In this document: piece after piece, positions 8,003-18,186 of the stretch | How positions within the stretch are numbered: the first letter of the stretch is position 1 | Layout of the letters: every line of letters starts with the position of its first letter | Assembly (NCBI GenBank): GCA_036833805.1 | Contig: DAITPA010000039.1 | Span: 1 to 18,247, forward strand | Direction of reading: 5' to 3' | Length of the DNA: 18,247 nt | From: PALSA-1196 sp036833805 | GTDB lineage: Bacteria > Pseudomonadota > Gammaproteobacteria > Steroidobacterales > Steroidobacteraceae | Notes under the pieces: generated by a model | Database searches by the model: none | Told to the model about the DNA's origin: nothing | The model's input: only the letters and a program-made list of their open reading frames with translations | Program-made: the position numbers and the translations under genes

Positions 8003-9355
8003 GTGTTCGAGCGCCCGAGGAGCGGTGAACGCGCGGTGCTCGTGCGGCTCGGGTTCGGCGCCGCAGTCGATCCGGAAGATCTGCGCGAGCTTGAGCAGCT
8101 CGCCCGCTCGGCAGGCGCGCACCCGGTTGCGACGGTGATTGGCCGGCGCGAGCGGCCAGATCCGCGCTTCTTCATGGGCAGCGGCAAGGCAGACGAAGTG
8201 CGCGACGCCGCCATCGCCGCATCCGCCGATGTCATCCTCGTCGATCACGCGCTCTCGCCCTCCCAAGAGCGCAATCTCGAAGAGCATATCGGGCGGCGCG
8301 TTCTTGACCGTAACAGCCTCATTCTCGACATCTTCGCGCAGCGCGCACGCAGCTTCGAAGGCAAACTCGAAGTGGAGCTCGCGCAGTTGAAGCACATCGC
8401 AAGCCGCCTGGTGCGCGGCTGGACGCACTTGGAGCGCCAAAAAGGCGGCATTGGGCTTCGCGGACCGGGCGAAACGCAGCTCGAAACCGACCGCCGCTTG
8501 ATCGGTCAGCGCGTGCGCGTGCTCAGCAAGCGCCTGGAGAAGATTCAGCAGCAGCGCGAGACGGGTCGTCGCATGCGCGCCGAGATCCCGGTGCCCTCGA
8601 TCGCGCTCGTCGGCTACACGAACGCCGGCAAGTCGACCTTGTTTCGCGCCCTGACGGGCGCCGCCGCGTACGTCGCCGATCAGCTCTTTGCAACCCTTGA
8701 TCCGACCGTTCGGCGCATCACGCTCCCCGGCGGCACACCGGTTGTCGTCGCCGATACAGTCGGCTTCATCCGCGCTCTGCCGCACGAGCTCGTCGCCGCA
8801 TTCCAGTCGACCCTGACCGAGGCGCGCGAGGCAACTTTGCTCCTGCACGTGATCGATGCGAGCGATGCGCGCCGTGATGAGCACATGGCGCAGGTCGATG
8901 CCGTGCTCGCCGATATTGGCGCAGAGTGCATCCCACAGATTCTCGTGTATAACAAGGTCGATCGGCTGGAGCTTGCGCCGCGCATCGACCGCGATGCCGA
9001 CGGGCGGGTATCCGCAGTGTGGATTTCGGCGGCGCAGAGCGCCGGTCTAGCCGACTTGGAGAAGGCCATAACCGAGCGGCTCGCCCGCGCGACACGCCGC
9101 GCACGCTTAAGTATTCCGGCGAGCGGCGGGGCGCTGCGCTCGCGCCTGTATGCCGCGCGCGTCGTGCGCGACGAGCATTCGCTCGAGGACGGCTCGATCG
9201 AGCTTACGGTGGAGCTGCCGATGCTCGAGCTTCTGGCGCTCGCCCGCAGCACAGCGGCGCGGATCCTCGAGATCGCCGACGACGAATTGGCTTGTGTGCC
9301 TGCGGAGGGCTTCCTACAATCTGCGCCCTTTTCCGGCGCGACCCGGCTCCGCTGA
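8003..9355 (+). CDS. hflX: GTPase HflX
   Basis: HflX is a ribosome-binding GTPase that splits stalled 70S ribosomes, especially after heat stress. The 450 residues start with its own N-terminal domain (MGSGKADEV, DHALSPSQERNLEE, DRNSLILDIFAQRA), then the glycine-rich linker GGIGLRGPGETQLETDRR (148-165). The G domain follows with G1 GYTNAGKST at 204-212, a switch region ATLDPT around 230-235, G3 DTVGF at 251-255 and G4 NKVD at 317-320. The start is GTG at 8003, which aligns with the family N-terminus (MFERPRSGERAVLV) and has GGAG seven bases upstream. It lies 23 bp after hfq. About 80 codons of another frame are open at the 3' end, but this has no meaning for hflK. Confidence 0.97.
   Translation: MFERPRSGERAVLVRLGFGAAVDPEDLRELEQLARSAGAHPVATVIGRRERPDPRFFMGSGKADEVRDAAIAASADVILVDHALSPSQERNLEEHIGRRVLDRNSLILDIFAQRARSFEGKLEVELAQLKHIASRLVRGWTHLERQKGGIGLRGPGETQLETDRRLIGQRVRVLSKRLEKIQQQRETGRRMRAEIPVPSIALVGYTNAGKSTLFRALTGAAAYVADQLFATLDPTVRRITLPGGTPVVVADTVGFIRALPHELVAAFQSTLTEAREATLLLHVIDASDARRDEHMAQVDAVLADIGAECIPQILVYNKVDRLELAPRIDRDADGRVSAVWISAAQSAGLADLEKAITERLARATRRARLSIPASGGALRSRLYAARVVRDEHSLEDGSIELTVELPMLELLALARSTAARILEIADDELACVPAEGFLQSAPFSGATRLR
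9292..9320 (+). promoter_or_regulatory. Possible internal promoter for hflKC at the end of hflX
   Basis: TACAAT at 9315-9320 matches the -10 consensus in 5 of 6 bases. TTGTGT at 9292-9297, 17 bp upstream, is a weak -35 (TTG only). Transcription would start near 9327, inside the last codons of hflX, leaving a leader of about 70 bases before hflK at 9396. The codons around it encode plausible HflX sequence, so the match could be accidental. Confidence 0.3.
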
Positions 9356-9395
9356 AGCTTGCGGTAAACGGGCGCGCGGCACTTCAAAAAGTCCT

Positions 9396-10514
9396 ATGGC
9401 TTGGAATCAACCCGGCGGCGGTCAACAGAGTCCCTGGGGCAAGCGGCCCGGCACGAACGCAAGTCTTGATGAGCGCTTGAAGGAATGGCAGCGCTGGTTC
9501 GAGTCGCTGTTTCGTCCGGGTGGCAGCGAAGGCGGCGGCTCGCTCGTCGCCGTCGTTGCGGTCGTGGCGCTCCTCTTGTGGCTTGCCAGCGGCTTCTTCC
9601 AGATCAAGGCCGCCGAGCGCGGCGTCATCCAGCGTTTCGGCAAGCTCATCCATGTGCGCGGGCAGGGCTGGGGGTGGCGCTGGCCGTGGCCGATCGAGAC
9701 CCTGACCAAGGTCAATGTCGCGAACGTCAATAGCAGCGACTACAAGTCGCGCGTGCTGACGGCGGACGTCAACCTGGTCGAGCTGCGTTTCGCGGTGCAG
9801 TACCAATACACCGATCCGGTAAAGGTGCTGTTCAAGGTCGCGGATCCGGAGGCCACCTTGCGCGGCGTCAGCGAGAGCGCTTTCCGCCAGATCGTCGGCC
9901 AGAGTCCCCTGGATGATGTGCTGGTCGGCGCCACCCGCCCGCATATCACGCAGCTGACGAAGGAGCTCATTCAGCGCACGCTCGATTTCTACAATGCCGG
10001 CATCACCGTGACTTCGGTGAATCTCACCGACGTGCAGGTGCCGGACGCCGTGATTCCCTCGCAGCGCGATGCCAACAAGGCGCTTGCCGACCAGGAGCGC
10101 TTCGTGAAGGAGGCGCAGGCCTACGCGAACGGCGTCATCCCCGTAGCACAAGGCGGCGCGTCGCGATTCCAGCAGGACGCGGCCGGCTACCATGCGCAGG
10201 TCGTGGCCTTGGCCGAAGGCCAAACTTCACGCTTCACGCAGCTTGCCGAGGCCTACGCGCAGGCGCCGGAAGTGACGCGCAAGCGGCTGTATCTTGAGAC
10301 CATTGAAACCGTTCTGGCGCGCTCGCACAAAGTGCTGCTTGATGCCAAGGCCGGCAGCGGCAACGGCAATCTCATCTATCTGCCGCTCGACAAGCTTCTC
10401 GAGCGCACGCCGTTGAAGGAGTCCGAGCCCTCGGCCGATTCGGGGCCGCGCGCCGCGCAGGGCGTCGACCCGGACACGATCAACGTCGAAGGCCGCGGCC
10501 GCACGGATCGTTAG
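9396..10514 (+). CDS. hflK: FtsH protease modulator HflK
   Basis: HflK is an SPFH (band 7/prohibitin) membrane protein that forms a large cage with HflC around the AAA+ protease FtsH and limits its access to membrane substrates. The product is 372 residues. The N-terminal, Gly/Pro-rich cytoplasmic segment (MAWNQPGGG) is typical; one membrane helix lies at about 49-68 (SLVAVVAVVALLLWLASGFF). The SPFH domain follows from KAAERGVIQRFGK, then a long Ala/Gln/Glu-rich helical region around 215-310 and a charged tail. Start choice: the frame is open 82 codons further upstream, inside hflX, but that extension is arginine/serine-rich shadow sequence, and MAWNQPG is the family start. No Shine-Dalgarno is clear. 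The TAG stop directly abuts the hflC ATG. Confidence 0.96.
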   Translation: MAWNQPGGGQQSPWGKRPGTNASLDERLKEWQRWFESLFRPGGSEGGGSLVAVVAVVALLLWLASGFFQIKAAERGVIQRFGKLIHVRGQGWGWRWPWPIETLTKVNVANVNSSDYKSRVLTADVNLVELRFAVQYQYTDPVKVLFKVADPEATLRGVSESAFRQIVGQSPLDDVLVGATRPHITQLTKELIQRTLDFYNAGITVTSVNLTDVQVPDAVIPSQRDANKALADQERFVKEAQAYANGVIPVAQGGASRFQQDAAGYHAQVVALAEGQTSRFTQLAEAYAQAPEVTRKRLYLETIETVLARSHKVLLDAKAGSGNGNLIYLPLDKLLERTPLKESEPSADSGPRAAQGVDPDTINVEGRGRTDR

Positions 10515-11390
10515 ATGTTGAAACGATCCATTCCACTGCTCGTCGTGCTCGCCGTTGCAGCATTGATTGTGCTGACCTCGCTCTTCACCGTGCAGGAGAC
10601 TCAGGTTGCGATCCGCACCGAGTTCGGCGCCATTGTCGGCATCGACTACGATCCGGGCCTGCACTGGAAATGGCCGTGGGATCAGGTCGTGAAATTCGAG
10701 CGCCGCATCCTCTCGCAGTCCTACGAGGGGGAGACCTTTCTTACCAACGACAATCGCGGGCTCATCGTGGATTTCTACGTCAAGTGGCGCGTCAATGATG
10801 CGTCGCGCTTCTTCCAGGCGACCGGCGGCGAAGAGGACATTGCGGCGCAGCGCCTCGCTGAGATCGTCAAGGACGGCATCAAGAGCGTGGTCGCGCAGCG
10901 CACCCTCGAACAGATCGTAACCTCGGAGCGCGCCGCCGTGACCGGCGACATGTTTGGCCGTGCCAGCCACGCGGTTACGGGCTTAGGTGTCGAGCTCATT
11001 GACGTGCGGGTGCAGCGCATCGACCTGCCAGAAGACGTCTCAACCCGTGTCTACGACAGCATGAAGCAGAACTTCGCGAAAATCGCGAGTCGGTTGCGCG
11101 GCGAAGGCTCGAGCGCCGCGGTGCGTATCCGCGCGACCGCCGAGCGGCAGCGCACGGAGATACTCGCCGCCGCCGAGCGCGATGCATTGCGGGTGCGCGG
11201 CCAGGCCGATGCCGAAGCGGCGCAGATTTATGCGCGCGCGTATGCGAGCAATCCCGACTTCTACGCCTTTTACAGAAGCCTGCAGGCCTATGAGCGTTCC
11301 CTCGGCAAAGACGGCGATGTGCTCGTCATTACACCCGACGGCGAATTCTTCAAGTACTTCAAGGATCCGGGTAATCCGGGCAAGCGCTGA
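10515..11390 (+). CDS. hflC: FtsH protease modulator HflC
   Basis: HflC is the partner of HflK in the FtsH-associated SPFH complex. The 291-residue product has one N-terminal membrane helix at about 6-25 (IPLLVVLAVAALIVLTSLF), then the SPFH domain beginning VQETQVAIRTEFG. The region LPEDVSTRVYDSMKQNF and the following A-T-A-E-R-Q-R-T-E-I helical segment are typical, as is the end FKYFKDPG. It is shorter than E. coli HflC (334) and similar to Pseudomonas proteins. There is zero space between hflK stop and hflC start, so co-translation with hflK is likely and matches their one-to-one assembly. Confidence 0.96.
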   Translation: MLKRSIPLLVVLAVAALIVLTSLFTVQETQVAIRTEFGAIVGIDYDPGLHWKWPWDQVVKFERRILSQSYEGETFLTNDNRGLIVDFYVKWRVNDASRFFQATGGEEDIAAQRLAEIVKDGIKSVVAQRTLEQIVTSERAAVTGDMFGRASHAVTGLGVELIDVRVQRIDLPEDVSTRVYDSMKQNFAKIASRLRGEGSSAAVRIRATAERQRTEILAAAERDALRVRGQADAEAAQIYARAYASNPDFYAFYRSLQAYERSLGKDGDVLVITPDGEFFKYFKDPGNPGKR

Positions 11391-11424
11391 TCGCCCGCGC
11401 ACGCTCGGGCCCCATCGCACGCTC

Positions 11425-11619
11425 ATGCTGCCCCACCTGTCGGATCTCATTGCCGCGGTCGCGCTGTTTCTCGTGCTTGAGGGCATGGCGCCGTTTCTGA
11501 ATCCGCGCGGCATGAAGCGGGCGTTGACGCGTCTGCTTGATATCGGCGATCGCGAGCTGCGCATCGCAGGGTTAGGCAGCATGCTCGTCGGTCTCGCCAT
11601 TTTGTTTGTGGTTCGCTAA
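11425..11619 (+). CDS. DUF2065 family small membrane protein (YjeT-like)
   Basis: This 64-residue protein belongs to the DUF2065 family, known as YjeT in E. coli, of unknown function. Two hydrophobic helices are visible, about 5-21 (LSDLIAAVALFLVLEGM) and 45-63 (IAGLGSMLVGLAILFVV). They are joined by a basic linker containing FLNPRGMKRAL and DRELRIAGL, the family hallmark. Its place between hflC and purA is the conserved one, and it starts 34 bp after hflC and stops 3 bp before purA. The ATG at 11425 matches the family start; the frame is open far upstream in the shadow of hflC, which is not used. A role near the HflKC-FtsH membrane complex would be a guess from position only. Confidence 0.9.
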   Translation: MLPHLSDLIAAVALFLVLEGMAPFLNPRGMKRALTRLLDIGDRELRIAGLGSMLVGLAILFVVR

Positions 11620-11622
11620 GTC

Positions 11623-12918
11623 ATGGGCAAGTTCGTCATCGTGATCGGCACCCAGTGGGGGGATGAGGGCAAGGGCAAGATCATTGACCTCGTGACCGAG
11701 CGCGCGGTCGCCGTGGCGCGCTTTCAGGGCGGGCACAACGCCGGCCACACGCTCGTGATCGGCGGCAAGAAGACGATTCTCTCGCTCATCCCCTCGGGCA
11801 TCCTGCGCGAGCATGTGCGCTGCTTCATCGGCAACGGCGTCGTGCTGTCGCTCGAGGCGTTCTTATCCGAGGCCGAGATCCTGATCGGGCAGGGCGTGCC
11901 GGTCTTCGAGCGTCTGCGTATCTCGCCCTCCTGCCCGCTCGTCCTGCCGTCGCACATCGTGCTCGATCGCGCCCGTGAACAGGCGCGCGGCGCCAATGCG
12001 ATCGGCACCACCGGCCGCGGCATCGGCCCCGCCTACGAGGACAAGGCGGCGCGGCGCGCGCTGCGCGTGGCGGATCTCTTCCAACGCGACCATTTCGCCG
12101 CGCGCTTAGGCGAGGTACTCGACTTCCACAACTTCATCCTGCAGCACTACTATCGTCAGCCGCCGATTGATTTCCAGAAGACGCTCGATACGCAGCTTGC
12201 GCTCGGCGCGCAGATCGAACCGCTGGTCACCGACGTTACGCTCGCTTTGGAAGCATTGCGCATCGCGGGCGCCAACGTGCTGTTCGAGGGCGCGCAGGGC
12301 GCAATGCTCGACGTTGATCTCGGCACTTATCCGTTTGTGACGTCCTCAAATACCACCGCCGGCTTCGCAAGCTCCGGCACCGGCATCGGGCCGCGTGCCT
12401 TCAGCGCGGTGCTCGGCATCGTTAAGGCGTACACGACGCGCGTTGGCGCCGGGCCGTTTCCGACGGAGCTCTTTGATGAGTGCGGCGAGCACTTGTCGCG
12501 CGTTGGCCATGAGTTCGGCTCGGTCACGGGGCGCAAGCGCCGCTGCGGCTGGTTCGATGCCGTGGCGCTGCGCCGCGCGATTATTAACTCGAGTGTATCG
12601 GGTCTGTGCATCACCAAGCTCGACGTGCTCGACGGCCTCGAGATACTGCGCATCTGCGTCGGCTACCGCATCGACGGCAAGGTCGGCGCCGAGCCGCCCC
12701 TGTCGGTTGACTCCTACGCAGAGATCGAACCGGTTTATGACGAGCTGCCCGGCTGGAAAGAGTCGACCATCGGCATCCGCGAATACGCGGGCCTGCCCGC
12801 CAATGCGCGCGCCTATCTTGAGCGCATCCAGAGCCTTGTGAACGTACCGATCGATATGATCTCAACCGGTGCCGAGCGCGATGACACGATCGTGCTGCGC
12901 CACCCGTTCTGTAGCTGA
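11623..12918 (+). CDS. purA: Adenylosuccinate synthetase
   Basis: PurA joins IMP and aspartate using GTP, the committed step from IMP to AMP, in the cytoplasm. At 431 residues it is the length of the E. coli enzyme (432). The active-site segments are intact: GTQWGDEGKGK at 9-19 with D14, QGGHNAGHT with H42, GTTGRGIGPAYEDK in the middle, FEGAQGAMLDVDLGTYPFVTSS cut by the usual order, TRVGAGPFPTEL, and the C-terminal TKLDVLDGL guanine-binding motif. The gene starts three bases after DUF2065 without a visible Shine-Dalgarno, so it probably relies on coupling or readthrough. In E. coli nsrR, rnr and rlmB come next; here a beta-oxidation gene begins 18 bp later. Confidence 0.97.
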   Translation: MGKFVIVIGTQWGDEGKGKIIDLVTERAVAVARFQGGHNAGHTLVIGGKKTILSLIPSGILREHVRCFIGNGVVLSLEAFLSEAEILIGQGVPVFERLRISPSCPLVLPSHIVLDRAREQARGANAIGTTGRGIGPAYEDKAARRALRVADLFQRDHFAARLGEVLDFHNFILQHYYRQPPIDFQKTLDTQLALGAQIEPLVTDVTLALEALRIAGANVLFEGAQGAMLDVDLGTYPFVTSSNTTAGFASSGTGIGPRAFSAVLGIVKAYTTRVGAGPFPTELFDECGEHLSRVGHEFGSVTGRKRRCGWFDAVALRRAIINSSVSGLCITKLDVLDGLEILRICVGYRIDGKVGAEPPLSVDSYAEIEPVYDELPGWKESTIGIREYAGLPANARAYLERIQSLVNVPIDMISTGAERDDTIVLRHPFCS

Positions 12919-12936
12919 ATCCGCGTCTAGCTCCCC

Positions 12937-15023
<2,087 letters not shown>

Positions 15024-15024
<1 letters not shown>

Positions 15025-15188
15025 TGGCTTTTGTCTTTGACGCGCTTGAGCAAGCGCGCGATTGGCGTCATTCAGGGCACCTGAAGCTGGTAGGATGCCG
15101 AGCCGCGCAGCAGGGCTTGCTTTTGCGCATAGGCTGCTGGAAACACATTCAGGAATGGGACGTACAATATTGTTTTATAAAGAAATAA
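15024..15188 (+). CDS. Possible 54-codon small ORF overlapping the preceding stop (doubtful)
   Basis: An ATG overlaps the stop of the preceding gene (TGATG, bases 15022-15026) and opens 54 codons ending at TAA 15186-15188. The predicted peptide begins MAFVFDALEQARDWRHSGH and ends in CFIKK; it includes four cysteines and no recognisable domain. In favour: the overlap is the same coupling arrangement as mutL/miaA. Against: no known family, the 3' third runs into the receptor gene start region, and part of it covers a hairpin. It is listed mainly because the 130-bp gap contains nothing else. Confidence 0.12.
15041..15058 (+). other. Short perfect hairpin after the beta-oxidation gene
   Basis: CGCGCTT at 15041-15047 and AAGCGCG at 15052-15058 form a 7-bp perfect stem with the four-base loop GAGC, 17 bases after the stop of the preceding gene. 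No T-run follows, so it is not a standard intrinsic terminator. It may slow RNA decay or contribute to a Rho-dependent end. Confidence 0.35.
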
Positions 15189-17374
15189 CAACACAGATTT
15201 CAGGCGTTCGCTTGATCGTTCTTGGCACATTTTTCGCCGCAGCAGCGAGTGCGCAGATAGCGCCGCCGGCGTCCACTGTAGCGTCGAATGCACGGACGGC
15301 GAGCAACAGCGCGCCTGATGGGCCGCTTGCCCAGATCGTCCTCACCGCGACGCACATTGCGCAGTCGAGCTTTGATCTGCCGGTGTCCGTGGACAGCGTG
15401 AGCGAACGACGGATCCACGAGGGCGAGCTGCAGGTCAACATGTCGGAGTCCTTGGACGAGGTCCCTGGCGTTTCGATCCAGAGTCGTCAGAATTATGCGC
15501 AGGATCTGCAGCTGTCGGTACGCGGCTTTGGCGCACGCTCGAGCTTCGGCGTGCGCGGCGTGCGCCTCTACTCGGATGGCATTCCCGGCACGATGCCCGA
15601 CGGCCAGGGTCAGTTCTCGCAGTTTGATTTAGGCTCGGCCGATCACATCGAGGTGCTGCGCGGACCTTTCTCTGCGCTCTACGGCAACTCCTCCGGCGGC
15701 GTCATTGCGATTTTCACTCAAGAGGGTAAGCCTGTTTTTGAGGCCGATGGCACCGCCGAGTACGGCACGTTTAACACTCAGCGCTACGCGTTAAAGGGCA
15801 GCGGCGACGCCGGCGCTGTCAACTACGTGGTGGATGCGGCGCATTTCCAGACCGACGGCTACCGCGATCACAGCGACGCCGAGCGCAACAACTTCAACTC
15901 CAAAGTCCGTTTCAATCTCGACGATGTGTCGAAGCTCACTGTGGTGGTGAACGCCATCGAAACACCGTTCGTGCAGGACCCCTTGGGCCTTACGCGCGCG
16001 CAGTTTGCGGCGGATCCCCGGCAGGCGGGCACCAACGCGATTGCCTACAACACACGAAAATCGCTGAGCCAGGAGCAGCTGGGCGCAACCTACGAGCGGC
16101 AGCTTGCGCCGCACGATGACCTTTCATTCGCGCTGTACACCGGCCATCGCGATACGACCCAGTTCCAGGCAATTCCCATGAGCAGCGAAGGCCGGCCCAC
16201 GCATCCAGGCGGCGTCATCGACCTCGGCCGCACGTACTTTGGAGCCGACCTGCATGTCACCGATCAGCGCAGCATTTCCGGCACGCCGCTGCAGCTGACG
16301 GCCGGCGTGAGCTATGACAACCTTGACGAAGCGCGGCGCGGTTTCTTGAATTTCGTGGGCGCCGAGCTCGGCGTCGAAGGCGCGCTGCGGCGTCACGAGA
16401 CCAATCACGTCTACGACCTCGATGAGTACCTGCAGGCGCAATGGGATCCGAGCGAGCGCTGGCGACTGTTGGCGGGCGTGCGCAACAGTATCGTTGACGT
16501 CAGTTCATTCAATCATTTGCCATCGGCCGGTGTCGTAGGCGAAAGCGGGGTGCGCTACAGCGCGACCAATCCGGTCGCGGGTGTCACGTTTCGCGCAACC
16601 AACGCGCTCAACTTCTATGCCTCGTACGGCAAGGGGTTCGAGACGCCGACGCTCAATGACCTCGCCTACCGTTCTACCGACGGCAGCATTCCGGGACTCA
16701 ATTTTGCCTTGAAGCCCGCGCGCAGCGACAACTTCGAAGTCGGCGTGAAGGCTGAAGGAAATCACTGGCGCGGGACACTGGCCACTTTCTATATCCAGAC
16801 CCACGATGAGCTCGCCGTGCAGTCAAACACCGCCGGCCGCTCGGTGTTTGAGAATATTGCCGATACCCAGCGCCGCGGCGCGGAGCTCGGGCTCGACGCC
16901 TGGTGGAAGGGCGGCTTCACGAGCCGCATTGCCTATACCTATATCAAGGCAGAAGTCGTCTCGCCCTACAAAACCTGTGTAACCGTGCCTTGTCATCCGA
17001 CGCTGGTGCCTGAGGGAAACCGCCTGCCCGCCGTTCCCGCAAACTCCCTGTATGCCGCGCTTACCTGGCGTTACGCGCGGGCCGGATTCTCCATCACGGC
17101 GGAGACCTTAAGCCGCGCCCAGATCTTCGTTGACGACCGCAACAGTGATGCTGTGCCGGGTTATTGGGTAGAGAATCTGCGCGCGGGCTTCGAGCAGGAT
17201 ACAGGCGCTTGGCATTTCTCGGAGTATGCAAGCGTGAACGACTTGACCAACCGGCGCTACGTGGGCTCGGTGATTGTCAACGAGACGAACTCACGCTTCT
17301 TCGAGCCCGCGCCGGGCCGCGCGGCCCTGGTGATGTTTTCGGCGGCATACCGCGATCGGGCAGCCGCTCCGTAG
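15155..17374 (+). CDS. pqqU: TonB-dependent outer-membrane receptor, YncD/PqqU family (probable PQQ receptor)
   Basis: This is a 22-strand TonB-dependent receptor of 739 residues from the chosen start. The segments NMSESLDEVPGV, RQNYAQDLQLSVRGFGARS, RGVRLYSDGIPGTMPDGQGQ, VEVLRGPFSALYGN (read here as IEVLRGPFSALYGN) and near the end VGSVIVNETNSRFFEPAPGR closely match E. coli YncD from memory, which was shown to import pyrroloquinoline quinone and renamed PqqU. A signal peptide ends at about residue 33 (FFAAAASA-Q), with a TonB-box-like IVLTAT at 61-66, the plug at about 70-200 and the barrel after it. Two cysteines, in TCVTVPC, may form a loop disulfide. The start is uncertain: ATG 15155 has AGGA too close; TTG 15170 gives a neater 28-residue signal peptide. 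The tail RDRAAAP runs past the usual terminal aromatic residue. Substrate is inference. Confidence 0.85.
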   Translation: MGRTILFYKEITTQISGVRLIVLGTFFAAAASAQIAPPASTVASNARTASNSAPDGPLAQIVLTATHIAQSSFDLPVSVDSVSERRIHEGELQVNMSESLDEVPGVSIQSRQNYAQDLQLSVRGFGARSSFGVRGVRLYSDGIPGTMPDGQGQFSQFDLGSADHIEVLRGPFSALYGNSSGGVIAIFTQEGKPVFEADGTAEYGTFNTQRYALKGSGDAGAVNYVVDAAHFQTDGYRDHSDAERNNFNSKVRFNLDDVSKLTVVVNAIETPFVQDPLGLTRAQFAADPRQAGTNAIAYNTRKSLSQEQLGATYERQLAPHDDLSFALYTGHRDTTQFQAIPMSSEGRPTHPGGVIDLGRTYFGADLHVTDQRSISGTPLQLTAGVSYDNLDEARRGFLNFVGAELGVEGALRRHETNHVYDLDEYLQAQWDPSERWRLLAGVRNSIVDVSSFNHLPSAGVVGESGVRYSATNPVAGVTFRATNALNFYASYGKGFETPTLNDLAYRSTDGSIPGLNFALKPARSDNFEVGVKAEGNHWRGTLATFYIQTHDELAVQSNTAGRSVFENIADTQRRGAELGLDAWWKGGFTSRIAYTYIKAEVVSPYKTCVTVPCHPTLVPEGNRLPAVPANSLYAALTWRYARAGFSITAETLSRAQIFVDDRNSDAVPGYWVENLRAGFEQDTGAWHFSEYASVNDLTNRRYVGSVIVNETNSRFFEPAPGRAALVMFSAAYRDRAAAP
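15170..15191. promoter_or_regulatory. AT-rich imperfect palindrome at the receptor gene 5' end
   Basis: TTGTT at 15170-15174 and AACAA at 15187-15191 flank a 12-bp AT-rich centre; 7 of 11 possible pairs match across the 22-bp element. It sits in a distinctly AT-rich patch (about 15155-15200) that also holds TACAAT at 15163-15168 and TATAAA at 15176-15181, both -10-like. It could be an operator over a promoter, in which case translation would begin further downstream than annotated. It is not a clear Fur box. Confidence 0.3.
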
Positions 17375-17437
17375 GCACCGCATGATCAGCCCGTCAGGGC
17401 GGTCTCGAGTTTTGGTGAGTCTTAGTAGCGCTGCCAC

Positions 17438-18094
17438 ATGAACGGTATCGTCGCTGCGTTCGCGTTGACGTTTGCTGGGCTGTTTCCGATTGTGAACCCG
17501 CTTGAATCCGCGCCGTTCTTCCTCGCGCTGACGAAGAGCCTGCCTAGCGCGAAGAGGAGCGCGCTTGCGCGCAGCGTGGCGATCAACGGTTTTGTGCTGC
17601 TCTTGGGTTCGATGGCACTCGGACCGTGGCTGCTCGAGTTCTTTGGCATACAGTTGCCGGTCGTGCGCATCGCCGGCGGCCTCGTCGTCACGGCGCTCGG
17701 CTGGAAGCTTCTCACCCAGGACCAATGGTCGGATCATGCGGGAACCGGCTTGGGTGAAGATCCCCCGGGCGGTGTCGGCGCGTTCTATCCGCTCACTATG
17801 CCGCTGACAGTCGGACCGGGTTCGATGTCGGTCGCCATTACCATTGGCAGCCGCAAGCCCGACGGTCCGTTTAAGCTTGCCGATTTTGCGCTGCGCGCCG
17901 CGGGTGCGCTTGCCGGCCTTGTAGCGATCGCTCTGAGCATTTACATCGCCTACCGTTTCGCGGCGAACATCGCGCGCATCCTGGGCGCCTCGGGTGTCGA
18001 CGTGCTCGTGCGCCTGTCTGCATTCATCCTCATGTGCATCGGCATTGAGATCATCTGGCAGGGTTACAGCGCGCTGACGGCGCTTCACCGGTAG
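17438..18094 (+). CDS. MarC/YhgN family integral membrane protein
   Basis: The 218-residue protein is a six-helix inner-membrane protein of the MarC (UPF0056) family, whose transport role, if any, is not established. Family marks are the first-helix FPIVNPL at 16-22 and FYPLTMPLTVGPGS at 116-129, the second half of the internal repeat. Hydrophobic stretches lie at about 4-22, 48-66, 73-92, 116-136, 151-172 and 190-207. A polar loop (WSDHAGTGLGEDPPGG) joins the two halves. It begins 63 bp after the receptor stop, with no clear Shine-Dalgarno before the ATG and no strong promoter. No multiple-antibiotic-resistance regulator (marRA) is nearby, so the name says nothing about resistance. Confidence 0.9.
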   Translation: MNGIVAAFALTFAGLFPIVNPLESAPFFLALTKSLPSAKRSALARSVAINGFVLLLGSMALGPWLLEFFGIQLPVVRIAGGLVVTALGWKLLTQDQWSDHAGTGLGEDPPGGVGAFYPLTMPLTVGPGSMSVAITIGSRKPDGPFKLADFALRAAGALAGLVAIALSIYIAYRFAANIARILGASGVDVLVRLSAFILMCIGIEIIWQGYSALTALHR

Positions 18095-18109
18095 CGACCG
18101 GAGCCGTTG

Positions 18110-18182
18110 CTGCAGAGGCGCACATTATGCGCATTGCGCCCTGCAGTTCGATGCCGCAGCGCGCGCCGCAGCGGCATGAACT
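18110..18182. terminator. Two tandem bulged stem-loops downstream of marC (candidate bidirectional terminator or REP-like element)
   Basis: Stem 1 pairs CTGCAG (18110-18115) and GGCGCA (18117-18122) with TGCGCC (18135-18140) and CTGCAG (18141-18146): 12 bp with one bulged A at 18116 and a 12-base loop. Stem 2 pairs AGTTC (18145-18149) and ATGCCGC (18151-18157) with GCGGCAT (18171-18177) and GAACT (18178-18182): 12 bp with one bulged G at 18150 and a 13-base loop. The two share two bases. Neither is followed by a T-tract on either strand. Position between convergent genes suits transcription ending or RNA protection; a repeated palindromic element is the alternative. Confidence 0.45.
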
Positions 18183-18186
18183 TACG

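Noticed and set aside
7874..8884. 336-codon open frame antisense to hflX
   Set aside because: GC-rich genes leave long antisense frames open. HflX on the plus strand has every G-domain motif, and this product shows no known motif.
9150..9395. 82-codon N-terminal extension of HflK from within hflX
   Set aside because: Arg/Ser-rich shadow of hflX; the family begins at MAWNQPG.
9384..10223. 279-codon open frame antisense to hflK
   Set aside because: Shadow of the well-supported HflK SPFH domain; composition is typical of reverse-frame translation.
17389..17414. Intrinsic terminator after the receptor gene (GCCC-GTCA-GGGC then TTTT)
   Set aside because: The stem is only 4 bp and the T-run is about 10 bases away.
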